Below, piece after piece: positions 18,271 to 26,812 of a stretch of DNA of 64,000 bases. The first letter of the stretch is position 1, and every line of letters begins with the position of its first letter. The notes under the pieces were generated by a model. The model had not been told where the DNA came from and made no database searches. It saw only the letters and a program-made list of their open reading frames with translations. Origin of the DNA: Ch67 sp041395845 (GTDB lineage: Bacteria > Pseudomonadota > Gammaproteobacteria > Pseudomonadales > Ketobacteraceae); NCBI GenBank assembly GCA_041395845.1, contig JAWKZS010000004.1:62001-126000 (forward strand), in the 5' to 3' direction. A program made the translations under genes and the position numbers.

Positions 18271-18990
18271 ATGGGCTGGAATGACCGGCAGGGCGTAGTG
18301 GTGCGCTGGTGGAAGCCGGCAGCGGTTTTCGTGGCAGTGTCGCTGGCGCATGTCGGGCTGTTCGCCGGTGTGGTGTGGTTGCATGATCCGGTTCCCCCCA
18401 AGACTGAATTACCCACTATCACCGGGATTCTAGTGAAGGCGCCTCCGGCAGAAGTGGTCAAGCCTCCTGCAGCTGTGACGCCGCCTCCGCAACCCGTGAA
18501 GCCGCCGGAGCCGGTCAGGCCGCCCGAGCCGGTAAAATCACCGCCACCGCCCAAGCCGAAACCCAAGCCCAAGCCGCTGCCCGCGCCGGCACCGCAACCG
18601 GAACCAGCCAGGCCGGTGCCGACACCTGCGCCCCAACCGCAACCGGCCACACCCGCGCCGACCGCCGCCCCCGCCGCCCAGCCCAGCGAAGTTGCGGCGC
18701 CGGTCGTGCCGCCCCGGGTGGATGCCAGTGCACTGAACAATCCCAAGCCTGCCTATCCGTCCATGTCGCGACGGCGGGGTGAAGAGGGCACCGTGATGCT
18801 GGAATTGCTGGTTCTGAAGGATGGCAGTGTAGGGGACATCCGCGTCGAGGAATCCAGCGGCTATCCCCGTCTCGACCGTTCCGCGCTGGAGGCGGTGCGA
18901 CGCTGGCGCTACACCCCGGCACAGCAGGGCGGCAAGCCCATCGAATATCGCTACCTGCAGCCGATCACCTTCGGCCTGCGGGATCGCTGA
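18271..18990 (+). CDS. tonB: TonB energy transducer (iron/heme system)
   Basis: A 239-aa TonB. The N-terminal membrane anchor (about 14-35) is followed by a long Pro-Lys/Pro-Ala-rich periplasmic spacer (about 55-150; repeated KP, EP and QP dipeptides) typical of classical TonB. The C-terminal TonB domain has NNPKPAYPSMSRRRGEEGTV, LVLKDGSVGDIRVEESSGYP and LDRSALEAVRRWRYTPA. It is followed by exbB and exbD and preceded by a Fur box. It is therefore assigned to the heme/iron receptor at 22544, in contrast to the TolA-like TonB at 8816-9610. Confidence 0.92.
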   Translation: MGWNDRQGVVVRWWKPAAVFVAVSLAHVGLFAGVVWLHDPVPPKTELPTITGILVKAPPAEVVKPPAAVTPPPQPVKPPEPVRPPEPVKSPPPPKPKPKPKPLPAPAPQPEPARPVPTPAPQPQPATPAPTAAPAAQPSEVAAPVVPPRVDASALNNPKPAYPSMSRRRGEEGTVMLELLVLKDGSVGDIRVEESSGYPRLDRSALEAVRRWRYTPAQQGGKPIEYRYLQPITFGLRDR

Positions 18991-19017
18991 CCGACTATCT
19001 GAATGTGAGGACAACCT

Positions 19018-19752
19018 ATGGACCCCAACGTATACGGCATTGAAAACCTCTGGGCCCAGGCCGATCTGGTCATCAAATCGGTGGCGGTCCTGCTGCTGAT
19101 CATGTCCGTGCTGTCGTGGAGCGTGATCGTGCTGCGGACCTGGAACCTGCTGTCACTGCGGCGCAGTGTGCGTGCGGCCCAGGACTTCTGGCACGCCCGC
19201 AGCATGGCCGAAGGGTTGCACCTGCTGGGCCGCGACGGTCAGCACAATCCATTCCGGCAACTGGCGGAAGTCGGCATGGCAGCGGCGGATCATCATCAGA
19301 CTCATCAGAGTGATCTGCACGGCCGCCTGCCGATGGCCGACTGGCTGACTTCCTGTCTGCGCGGTTCTATCGACGAAAGTGCCGAGCGGCTGCAGCGGGG
19401 TCTGTCGATTCTGGCGTCGGTGGGTTCAACGGCGCCGTTCGTAGGGCTGTTTGGTACAGTGTGGGGAATCTATCATGCGCTGGTCAGCATCGGCATGGCA
19501 GGGCAGGCGAGTATCGACAAGGTAGCTGGCCCGGTGGGCGAAGCGCTGATCATGACCGCCTTCGGCCTGGTAGTGGCGATTCCGGCGGTGCTGGGGTACA
19601 ACGCGCTGACCCGGCAGAACAAGCAGATTCTGGGCAAGCTCAACCGCTTTGCCCATCAGCTGCATGCGTATTTCCTCACGGGTGCGCCGCTCAAGCGCAG
19701 TGATGCGGGCGCCAAGGTGCGCCCCTTGAAACCGGCCCAGGGGGAAAAATAA
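19018..19752 (+). CDS. exbB: ExbB/TolQ-family proton channel protein (iron system)
   Basis: A 244-aa inner-membrane protein. It has a first transmembrane helix (about 20-42), a cytoplasmic domain with an LRGSIDESAERLQRGLSILA stretch, then SVGSTAPFVGLFGTVWGIYHAL and KVAGPVGEALIMTAFGLVVAIPAV, the two pore helices. It energises TonB with the downstream ExbD. A GTGAGGACA ribosome site precedes the ATG, and a 1-bp gap separates it from exbD. Confidence 0.92.
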   Translation: MDPNVYGIENLWAQADLVIKSVAVLLLIMSVLSWSVIVLRTWNLLSLRRSVRAAQDFWHARSMAEGLHLLGRDGQHNPFRQLAEVGMAAADHHQTHQSDLHGRLPMADWLTSCLRGSIDESAERLQRGLSILASVGSTAPFVGLFGTVWGIYHALVSIGMAGQASIDKVAGPVGEALIMTAFGLVVAIPAVLGYNALTRQNKQILGKLNRFAHQLHAYFLTGAPLKRSDAGAKVRPLKPAQGEK

Positions 19753-19753
19753 C

Positions 19754-20164
19754 ATGGCATTCGGCGGCGGGCTCGACGACGAAGAAGTAATGAGTGAAAT
19801 CAACATGACGCCGCTGGTGGACGTCATGCTGGTATTGCTGATCATCTTTATCCTGACAGTGCCGGTGCTCACCCATGTGGTGAAGATCGATCTGCCCCAG
19901 GCGGACAACGTACCCAACGAAGTCAAGCCGAAAACGATTGAGCTGTCGGTATCAGCCGATGCCGCCATTCACTGGAATGACGAAGTGATTAGTGTCGAAG
20001 AACTGGATCTGCGCCTGCAGGATGTGGCACAGCAGCAGCCGCAACCGGAAATCCATCTGCGCGGCGACAAAGCGGTGGCCTACGAACATGTGGTGACGGT
20101 GATGGCGGCAGCCCAGCGCGCCGGCGTGGAAAAACTCGGTTTTGTCACCGAGCCGGAACGCTAG
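19754..20164 (+). CDS. exbD: ExbD biopolymer transport protein (iron system)
   Basis: A 136-aa protein with the ExbD signature MSEINMTPLVDVMLVLLIIF: one transmembrane helix at about 22-40 carrying the functional Asp. A periplasmic domain ends in the family motif AQRAGVEKLGFVTEP. It is the last gene of the Fur-linked tonB-exbB-exbD set and converges with the repeat lipoprotein gene after 15 bp. Confidence 0.92.
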   Translation: MAFGGGLDDEEVMSEINMTPLVDVMLVLLIIFILTVPVLTHVVKIDLPQADNVPNEVKPKTIELSVSADAAIHWNDEVISVEELDLRLQDVAQQQPQPEIHLRGDKAVAYEHVVTVMAAAQRAGVEKLGFVTEPER

Positions 20165-20179
20165 GTCTGCCGCATCGGT

Positions 20180-21415
20180 TTACTGGAATCGATTGGCGTA
20201 CAGACTGTCTTCGGCCCCATTCGACTGAGCCCAGACTGCCGTGATCCGGCCACCGCCATCCACCGCCAGTGCGGCCCCGGCGTTCAGGGTTTCGGTGCTG
20301 GATTCGATGGCTTCTGCAGCGCTCCAGCCGGTGTCTGCCACATAGCGATTGGCCATCAGGTTCAGGGTGCCGCTGCCATCGTTTTCGACCCAGACGGCAA
20401 CACCATTACCGTTGCCATCGACGACAACGCTGGCAGTATCGGAACTGACGGTATCTTCCGTTTCCAACAGCTCGGCGTTGCCCCAGCCCGCAATATTGTC
20501 GTAACGGTTGGCCCAGACGTTGTAGCGGGTGCCGTCGTACTGATACCACACCGCCAGCGCATCGCCATCAGGTGTCATGGCTATTTTGGGATCGTAGCCG
20601 TTCTGGTTGAGGGCGCTGATGGCGGCGGCTGTGCCCCAGCCGCTACCGGGCACATACCGGTTACTCATGACGTCGAGCACGCTGCCATCGCTCTGGTACC
20701 ACACGGCGAGGGCGTTGCCGCTGGCGTCGATGGCGACTCGCGGTGACTGGACGTCGCCGCTGCCATTTTCCAGGCTGGCCACCGCCTGCCAGGTATCCGT
20801 TCCGGCATCGTAGTAACGCCCAGCGGCATTGCTGCGGGCGCCATCGGACTGCACCCAGATGGCCATCGCGTCACCGCTCTCGGTCATGGCGACGTGGGGA
20901 TAGACGGCCGTGTTGTTGTCCGATTCCAGCAGCGTTGCCGTGCCCCAGACGCCGGCCTCAAACCGGTTGGTCCACACATTGTGACGAACGCTGTCGTACT
21001 GGTGCCATACTGCAATCACATTGCCATCACCATCGATGGCGATTTCCGGTTCATTGGCGTCGCCGGTGTCATCGGTTTCCAGCAGTTCGGCGTTGCCCCA
21101 GCCGCTGCCAGTTTCATAGCGGCGTGACCACAGACTGTAGCGCCCTGCATTTTCCTGAATCCACACCACCGTGATGTTGCCAGCGGCATCGATGACAACC
21201 CGTGCCTTGTCGCTGTTTCGGGTCAGGTCGGTCTGGACCGTTTCGGCTCCTTGCCAGCCAGTGCCGGGAACGTAGCGGTTGACCGTCATCAGATAATGTA
21301 TGCCATCGGACTGCACCCAGGCGGCGGCGACATGGCCGGCCGCATTGGCTGCGACGCGGGGGGCGTAGGCCTGGCCCGCATCATCGGTTTCCAGCAGGGC
21401 TTCGCTACCCCAGCT
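20180..21415 (-). repeat. Eight tandem coding repeats of about 153-156 bp
   Basis: The 3' three quarters of the lipoprotein gene consists of eight divergent tandem units. At protein level each has an AVW or AAW core followed by a Q/E-x-D/N-G turn and an NRY/RRY end. They lie inside the coding frame and keep it, so they are domain repeats rather than a mobile or CRISPR repeat. Confidence 0.7.
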
Positions 21416-21838
21416 GCCATCGGCAGTGGTGAATGACCAGGCGTAGGCGGTCGCCAGCGCATTGCCGACTTCGTCGGTGATAGAGGTACTCAGGGTCGCC
21501 GTGATGCTGGACAGCAGCGGCAGCGATGGTGCAGCAGCAAACCGTGCAGTCTCGTCGCCACTGGCCAGGCTGACTTCGCCCGCAATCGGTCTGCCGTTAG
21601 TGAGGGTGAAACTGGTATCGGTGACGCTGCTGTTGAGCAGGGTGTCTGAGAAAGTGGCACTCACCAGTGTGTCAGTGGCGACACCGGCGGCACCGTCTGC
21701 CGGGCTTACCGACAGCACAGTCGGCGCTGTTACATCGCGAAAGCGCCGGCTGTCGGAATCATCATCGCAGCCACTCAGCACCAGCGCGGTGGACATCATT
21801 CCCAGGGAAACCAGAAGCCTGCTCGGGGGTGTTCTCAT
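20180..21838 (-). CDS. Lipoprotein with Ig-like domain and eight propeller-type repeats
   Basis: A 552-aa predicted lipoprotein (signal ending VLSGC, Cys near residue 24). Residues about 37-140 are a bacterial Ig-like (SbsA/Big) domain: APTVLSVSPADGAAGVATDT, and SITDEVGNALATAYAWSFTT. From about residue 142 to the end there are eight imperfect repeats of about 51 residues. The shared pattern is GWG-A-LLE, then a P-x-VAID-x-x-GN core, AVW-Q-DG, and NRY. The number and spacing suggest an eight-bladed beta-propeller or similar solenoid. The function is unknown; a surface binding role is possible. It is transcribed away from the Fur box at 21947-21979, so it may be iron regulated together with the heme genes. 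Confidence 0.75.
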   Translation of the reverse strand: MRTPPSRLLVSLGMMSTALVLSGCDDDSDSRRFRDVTAPTVLSVSPADGAAGVATDTLVSATFSDTLLNSSVTDTSFTLTNGRPIAGEVSLASGDETARFAAAPSLPLLSSITATLSTSITDEVGNALATAYAWSFTTADGSWGSEALLETDDAGQAYAPRVAANAAGHVAAAWVQSDGIHYLMTVNRYVPGTGWQGAETVQTDLTRNSDKARVVIDAAGNITVVWIQENAGRYSLWSRRYETGSGWGNAELLETDDTGDANEPEIAIDGDGNVIAVWHQYDSVRHNVWTNRFEAGVWGTATLLESDNNTAVYPHVAMTESGDAMAIWVQSDGARSNAAGRYYDAGTDTWQAVASLENGSGDVQSPRVAIDASGNALAVWYQSDGSVLDVMSNRYVPGSGWGTAAAISALNQNGYDPKIAMTPDGDALAVWYQYDGTRYNVWANRYDNIAGWGNAELLETEDTVSSDTASVVVDGNGNGVAVWVENDGSGTLNLMANRYVADTGWSAAEAIESSTETLNAGAALAVDGGGRITAVWAQSNGAEDSLYANRFQ

Positions 21839-21946
21839 TAATACTTCTCCATTCGGTGACGTGGCCAGCGCTGCTAAGTCGCTGAATTTTAAGTGTAGAT
21901 TAAAACGTCGCAGATGCGTCGTGAAAAAAACGTTTGCTTACCGGAT

Positions 21947-21979
21947 GAGAATGATTATTATTAAATGATAATCATTCGC
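21947..21979. promoter_or_regulatory. Overlapping Fur boxes in a divergent promoter
   Basis: Two overlapping 19-mers, GAGAATGATTATTATTAAA (21947-21965) and TTAAATGATAATCATTCGC (21961-21979), each match the Fur consensus at about 14 of 19 positions. They lie between the divergent repeat lipoprotein (start 21838) and the 152-aa gene (start 21996), directly over the likely promoter of the latter. Confidence 0.75.
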
Positions 21980-21995
21980 AACAAGGAGAATGGCG

Positions 21996-22454
21996 ATGCG
22001 CTTCCTCTGTCTCAAGCACGAACGGGCCTACTACCACCTGTCAGACGAGCATCTGGTGGAGCAATGGGTGAGCTGGATGCACTCTGCTGGCGTCTGTTAT
22101 CAGCATCACGACTGGCAGAAGGCGATGTCCTTTGCCGGCAGCGCCTATGATCTGGCGCGGATTCGACTGGATAAGTGTCTGGATAATCGTGCCGACGGGA
22201 TGGCACAGATCACGCTGTCCGCCATCTATCTGGCCAACATCTTCCAGCATCTGGGGCAGCTGTGTGAGGCGCGCAATACGCTGCTGCTGGCGGGTGAATG
22301 TCTGCAGTGTTTCGAATGTACCCGGGATGCTGATACCGCTGGCGAAATGCTTGCCTGTCTGCAGCGCTCGGATCTGCGCGATCAGTTGATCGGGCGTTTC
22401 CTGAATCTGCCGTACCGGCCTTTCGCGAGTGAATTTCGCGCCGCCCTGCATTGA
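21996..22454 (+). CDS. Fur-linked hypothetical protein, helical, Cys-rich
   Basis: A 152-aa protein not assigned to a family. It appears entirely alpha-helical and cytoplasmic, with a TPR-like rhythm (HDWQKAMSFAGSAYDLARIRL, LSAIYLANIFQHLGQLCEARNTLL). It carries about eight Cys (including LQCFECTRD) and several His, which would suit metal or heme interaction. Start choice: AAGGAG at 21983-21988 is 7 nt from ATG 21996 but only 1 nt from the ATG at 21990, so the later ATG is favoured. It sits between a Fur box and the heme receptor gene. A regulatory or heme-handling role is inferred from position only. Confidence 0.65.
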   Translation: MRFLCLKHERAYYHLSDEHLVEQWVSWMHSAGVCYQHHDWQKAMSFAGSAYDLARIRLDKCLDNRADGMAQITLSAIYLANIFQHLGQLCEARNTLLLAGECLQCFECTRDADTAGEMLACLQRSDLRDQLIGRFLNLPYRPFASEFRAALH

Positions 22455-22473
22455 CGGCATTTTTTTTAAATAT

Positions 22474-22492
22474 AATAATGCTTCTCATTAAG
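22474..22492 (+). promoter_or_regulatory. Fur-like box upstream of the heme receptor gene
   Basis: AATAATGCTTCTCATTAAG matches the Fur consensus at about 13 of 19 positions and lies 52 bp before the receptor start at 22544, just after the stop of the preceding gene. It suggests a separate iron-regulated start site for the heme operon. Confidence 0.55.
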
Positions 22493-22543
22493 ATTAGCGT
22501 TTGTGTTTGTGTGCTTCTCCGGGAATTATGGGGTAAACGTAGT

Positions 22544-24520
22544 ATGCGTAGAGCGTGGGCGTCTCTGTTGATGCTGGTGGCTATCGAAAGTATGGCGGTC
22601 CAGACCCTGGATACGGTGGTCGTAACGGGTACCCGCACGGAACGCCTGTCGCGGGAATCGCCGGTGCGTACCGAAGTGGTCAGCCGCGATGACATTGAGG
22701 TGATTCACGCCCGCGATCTGAAGGAAGCGCTGCAATATGTTCCTGGCCTGCAGCTGCGCGAAATTCATGGCAAATCCGGCAGCGAAGTCTGGATGCAGGG
22801 GCTCAACGCCGATCGCGTGCTGATACTGGTGGACGGCATGCCGGTATCGCCCACCACCGGTTCCTCGGTGGATGTCACCCAGCTGTCGCTGCTGGATGTG
22901 GAGCGGGTGGAAGTGGTGAAAGGTGCCACGTCGGCCCTGTATGGCAGCGCGGCCATGGGCGGTATGGTCAACATCATCACCCGCAGGATTCCCCGGGGTG
23001 TCGAGCTGCAGGGCGTGATCGATGGCGGCACCTACGGAGAGCAGAATCCCGATGGTGACGAGCGTTTTGGTACCCAGCACGGCCGGCTGCAGGCCAGTGC
23101 CGGTGGCGAGCAGTGGCGGGGGCGGCTGGCGCTGGATGAAAACGCCAGTGAAGGTATTGATCCTGATCCATCGAGCTGGGCACAGCCGGGGGATGAATTC
23201 ACACGCCGTTCCGGCGAAGGGCGGCTGGAGTGGCACGGCAACGATGAGCGCAGTCTGGTGTATGCGCAGGTATCACGCTTTGAAGAAGACACCGAAAGCC
23301 GTACCCAGTCGGATCTGAATGCGGACAATCTGCCGGACAACCTGACCAAGGTTGGTGAACTGTCGCGGGAGCGGCGTTCCGGTGGTGTGCACTGGCGCAG
23401 TGAATCCGGCGTGCGCTGGACCCTGGACGGTGTCAGCGAAGACATGCGCGAAGCAACCGTCAAACAGGTGGAAGGTCTGCAATTCGATTTTCGCGATGCC
23501 GAGTATGGAGTGTCGCGTTATTCCACCCGCCTGGAATTGCCTTTCATCGGCCAGCATCAGTGGCTGTTCGGATTCGATTACACGCCGGAAAACCTCAATC
23601 AGTACAAGGATGGCGAAAGTGAATTGCAGTGTGGTATCGACTGCGAGGATGCCGAGCGCGATGCCTACGAATTCTATCTGCAGGATGCCTGGAAACTGCA
23701 TCCTGACTGGGAAGTGCTGCTGGGCGCCCGCTATCAGAACGATTCCGATTTTGGTGATCACGTCAGTCCCAAACTCAATGTGCGTTATCAGTGGCTGCAG
23801 CAGGCCGATCTGGATGTGTTTGCGCGGGCTGGTGTGGGCAGCGGCTTTCGCGTGCCCAATCTGAAAGAACGTTATTACGTGTTTGATCACAGCAGCCTGG
23901 GTTACATGGTGCTGGGCAACCCGGCGCTGGAACCGGAATCCTCCGTGAGCTGGCAGGCGGGACTCGGGCTGCTGTGGCAGCAGAATCTCAGTGTCGATTT
24001 CAATCTTTACTACAACGATCTGGACGATCTGATCCAGACCGATTTCGACAGCCTGCAAAACGGCATCGTGTATTACCGCTATCTGAATATTGACCGTGCC
24101 CGCACCTGGGGCGCCGAGTTGACCACGCGGGTATGGCTGCATGACAGCGTGCAGTTGAACGGTGGTTATACCTGGCTACGTTCTGAAGACAAAGCCACGG
24201 GCGAAGAACTCACACGCCGGCCCCGTCACCAGATCACCGCCGCCATCGACTGGATGCCCGCGCAGTACGACTGGATGGCCAGCCTGCGCTGGCGCGCCCA
24301 GAGCGATGAGCTGGTCAGCACCGAATCCGGTACGCGCTCGCCGGGCTGGGGTGTGCTGGATCTGAAACTCAATGTGGATGTGACCGATCAGCTGCGCCTG
24401 TTCGGTGGCATCGACAACCTGTTCGACCGGCAGCGGGATTTCACCCGGGCGGGCGAAGACTTTGCACCCATTGCCGGCCGTTATCCCTATGTGGGCATAC
24501 GGGTGGCATTGGGATCCTGA
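22544..24520 (+). CDS. TonB-dependent heme/siderophore receptor
   Basis: A 658-aa outer-membrane receptor. A signal peptide (MRRAWASLLMLVAIESMA) leads to a TonB box-like LDTVVVTGTRTERLS. The plug domain has IPGL-type LQYVPGLQLREIHG, VWMQGLNADRVLILVDGMP and VEVVKGATSALYGSAAMGG. A 22-strand-type barrel has SGFRVPNLKERYYVFDH, the NPALEPESS motif and a C-terminal DNLFDRQRD. The FRVPNLKE and NP-LEPE region corresponds to the FRAP and NPNL-type region of heme and colicin receptors. Downstream genes encode HmuY, HmuS and HmuTUV, so heme is the likely ligand. The start at 22544 begins the signal peptide; upstream in-frame codons from 22451 overlap the previous gene and the Fur box. Confidence 0.9.
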   Translation: MRRAWASLLMLVAIESMAVQTLDTVVVTGTRTERLSRESPVRTEVVSRDDIEVIHARDLKEALQYVPGLQLREIHGKSGSEVWMQGLNADRVLILVDGMPVSPTTGSSVDVTQLSLLDVERVEVVKGATSALYGSAAMGGMVNIITRRIPRGVELQGVIDGGTYGEQNPDGDERFGTQHGRLQASAGGEQWRGRLALDENASEGIDPDPSSWAQPGDEFTRRSGEGRLEWHGNDERSLVYAQVSRFEEDTESRTQSDLNADNLPDNLTKVGELSRERRSGGVHWRSESGVRWTLDGVSEDMREATVKQVEGLQFDFRDAEYGVSRYSTRLELPFIGQHQWLFGFDYTPENLNQYKDGESELQCGIDCEDAERDAYEFYLQDAWKLHPDWEVLLGARYQNDSDFGDHVSPKLNVRYQWLQQADLDVFARAGVGSGFRVPNLKERYYVFDHSSLGYMVLGNPALEPESSVSWQAGLGLLWQQNLSVDFNLYYNDLDDLIQTDFDSLQNGIVYYRYLNIDRARTWGAELTTRVWLHDSVQLNGGYTWLRSEDKATGEELTRRPRHQITAAIDWMPAQYDWMASLRWRAQSDELVSTESGTRSPGWGVLDLKLNVDVTDQLRLFGGIDNLFDRQRDFTRAGEDFAPIAGRYPYVGIRVALGS

Positions 24521-24554
24521 TGACCTTGACCAGACAACATCCTTGGGGAGTGTT

Positions 24555-25733
24555 ATGAAAAATACATCTTACAAAATCGCTGGCCTTGCGCTGGCACTGA
24601 TGCTGGCCGGCTGCGGTGGCGGCGGTGGTTCCGACAGTGGCAGCAACAGCGACGATACGCCTGCCAATCTGCAGGATCAATTTGCCCAGGCGACGATCGA
24701 TGCGACCAGCAATACCGCTTACACCTATTTCAATCTGACCACCGGTGAAACAGTTGCCATCAGTGATGCCGAAGCCGAAACATCCACCGACTGGCACATC
24801 GCGTTCCGCCGCTACAACGTCAAACTCAACAGCGGTGCATCCGGCCCCGGCAATGTGAAAGGCGCCGTGGTGGCACCGCAGGATGACTTTTACACCAGCG
24901 CTGGCGATCCTGATGCGAACGTGTTTCTGAATGTCACACCCGACAGTGAGCTGGAGCATCTGCTGGCAACCTACACGGCTCCCACCACGCTGGTGGATGA
25001 AGCGATCAACACCGTGCTGGAAGGCAGTGGCGCGCAGGTCGGCATGATGTTCGATTTTGGCTGGTACTGGTACAACCTGACCAATCACAGCCTGAGTGCC
25101 AATGATGAAAATGGCTGGTTGTTGCGTTCCGGTGAAGGCAACAGTTATGCGCGCATGCGCGCGACTGATCTGGTTTACGGCAGAACGACGGGGCTTGAGG
25201 TTGCCTTCGAATTCGATGTGCAGCCAGCGGGTGCCAGCCAGTTTGAATCCACCGCAACCTTTGTCGCCAGCATCCCGGCAGGTGATGGTGAAGTCTGCTT
25301 TGATTTCGACACGGATGCGAATGTGGCGTGCAGCGGTACGGACTGGGATCTGAAAGTCGGTGTGGCAGGCCGCAGCTTCTATCTGCGCAGCAATGGCGGT
25401 GCGAGTGGCAGCGGCAACGGTGCCGCCTTTGGTCCATTTGAGTGGGAAGGCGATCTGGATCAGTACACCAGTGCGACCACCGATCCGTCCGGTGCGGCGA
25501 TCAGTTTCCTGTATTCCCAGGATTCCACCGGTGGCGTTTTTGTTGAATCCGACTGGTACGCCTATGGACTGGATGGCAATCACAAGCTGCATCCCAACTA
25601 TCGCGTTTACTGGATCGATACCGACAGCACCGATACCACGGCAGCCAAATATGCAATGCAGATCGTCAGTTACTACAACGTTGCCGGTGCATCGGGGTAC
25701 ATCACCCTGCGCTGGGTTGATGCCGCCAACTAA
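24555..25733 (+). CDS. hmuY: HmuY-family heme-binding lipoprotein
   Basis: A 392-aa lipoprotein (MKNTSYKIAGLALALMLAGC, lipidated Cys20, followed by a Gly/Ser-rich linker). HmuY proteins capture heme at the cell surface and hand it to the TonB receptor. Typical segments are YTYFNLTTGETVAISDAEA, TDWHIAFRRYNVKLNSGASG and a C-terminal SYYNVAGASGYITLRWVDA. It is much longer than the roughly 216-residue Porphyromonas HmuY, with an inserted middle region of about 150 residues. GGGGAG (24545-24550) gives a strong ribosome site. It lies 34 bp after the receptor gene and 14 bp before hmuS. Confidence 0.85.
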   Translation: MKNTSYKIAGLALALMLAGCGGGGGSDSGSNSDDTPANLQDQFAQATIDATSNTAYTYFNLTTGETVAISDAEAETSTDWHIAFRRYNVKLNSGASGPGNVKGAVVAPQDDFYTSAGDPDANVFLNVTPDSELEHLLATYTAPTTLVDEAINTVLEGSGAQVGMMFDFGWYWYNLTNHSLSANDENGWLLRSGEGNSYARMRATDLVYGRTTGLEVAFEFDVQPAGASQFESTATFVASIPAGDGEVCFDFDTDANVACSGTDWDLKVGVAGRSFYLRSNGGASGSGNGAAFGPFEWEGDLDQYTSATTDPSGAAISFLYSQDSTGGVFVESDWYAYGLDGNHKLHPNYRVYWIDTDSTDTTAAKYAMQIVSYYNVAGASGYITLRWVDAAN

Positions 25734-25747
25734 TCTGGGAGCCCGTC

Positions 25748-26812
25748 ATGAATCAGTCCGTCAATGTACAACAGGATCAGCTGCAGGAATTGCGTCACGC
25801 CTGGGCTGAATTGAAACAACAGGATCCGCACCTGCGCATTCGCAACGCGGCCGAACAACTTAACGTCAGCGAGATGGAATTGCTGCTGACCCAGGAAGCC
25901 GGCCGGGTGGTGCGGCTGGATGTGCCCATGGGGAAACTCATGCAGGCGCTGGAAAGTCTGGGCCCGGTGATGACCCTGGCCCGCAACGACCAGATGGTGC
26001 ACGAAACCAAGGGCCGGGTGGAAAATTTCAAGGTGATGGCAGAAGGCAAAATGGGATTGTGTCTGGGTGCGATCGATCTGCGCACGTTCCTGTCCCACTG
26101 GCACCACGGCTTTGCAGTGAGCGAAGCCCAGTCCGAGGGTGGTGATCGTCTCAGCATCCAGATTTTTTCCGCCTGCGGTGATGCGATTTTCAAGATCTAC
26201 GCGATTGATGCTACCGATCGATCCGCCTGGCAGGCGCTGATCCAGCAGCATCAGGCAGCGGAGCAGCGGCCCGTGCTGCAGTTGCAGGCCAGAGCGTCGA
26301 TCCAGCGCAAAGCCGATCCCGCCTTTGGCTGGGCGGCACTGGAAGCGGATTGGTCGCAGCTGAAGGATGTGCACGATTTTCACGACCTGCTGAAAAAGCA
26401 TAACGTGGATCGCCGCAGTGCGCTGGATCATATCAGTGAACGCTGGGCCGTACGCCTGCAACCCGACAGCCTGGAAAAAGTGCTGCAGCGCAGCGCCGAA
26501 ACAGCCACACCCATCATGGCCTTCGTGGGCAATCCCGGTGTCGTGCAGATCTATACCGGGCCGGTAAACAAGCTGCTGCGCACCGGCCCCTGGTTCAACG
26601 TGCTGGACCCCACCTTCAACCTGCATGCGAATACCGAGCAGTTGGAATCCGTGTGGCAGGTGGTGCGGCCGTCGGAAGATGGCGACATCACTTCGCTGGA
26701 ATGTTTCAATCATCAGGGTGAACTGGTGTTGACGCTGTTCGGTGAACGCAAGCCCGGCAAGCCGGAACTTGAAAGCTGGCGTGCCCGTATGGCGGAACTG
26801 GAGCGGTTATGA
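25748..26812 (+). CDS. hmuS: Heme-degrading/heme-trafficking factor HmuS (HemS/ChuS family)
   Basis: A 354-aa cytoplasmic protein of the HemS/ChuS/HmuS family, which receives imported heme and either degrades it or passes it on. The duplicated structure is visible. First half: LRIRNAAEQLNVSEMELLL, RNDQMVHETKGRVENF, and HWHHGFAVSEA. Second half: RRSALDHISERWAVRLQ, FVGNPGVVQIYTGPVNKLL, and FNLHANTEQLESVWQVVRPS. Its stop overlaps the hmuT start (ATGA), showing translational coupling. Confidence 0.93.
   Translation: MNQSVNVQQDQLQELRHAWAELKQQDPHLRIRNAAEQLNVSEMELLLTQEAGRVVRLDVPMGKLMQALESLGPVMTLARNDQMVHETKGRVENFKVMAEGKMGLCLGAIDLRTFLSHWHHGFAVSEAQSEGGDRLSIQIFSACGDAIFKIYAIDATDRSAWQALIQQHQAAEQRPVLQLQARASIQRKADPAFGWAALEADWSQLKDVHDFHDLLKKHNVDRRSALDHISERWAVRLQPDSLEKVLQRSAETATPIMAFVGNPGVVQIYTGPVNKLLRTGPWFNVLDPTFNLHANTEQLESVWQVVRPSEDGDITSLECFNHQGELVLTLFGERKPGKPELESWRARMAELERL

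Noticed and set aside
20180..21415. CRISPR-like tandem repeats
   Set aside because: The repeats are divergent, about 155 bp long, without unique spacers, and encode protein repeats in frame.
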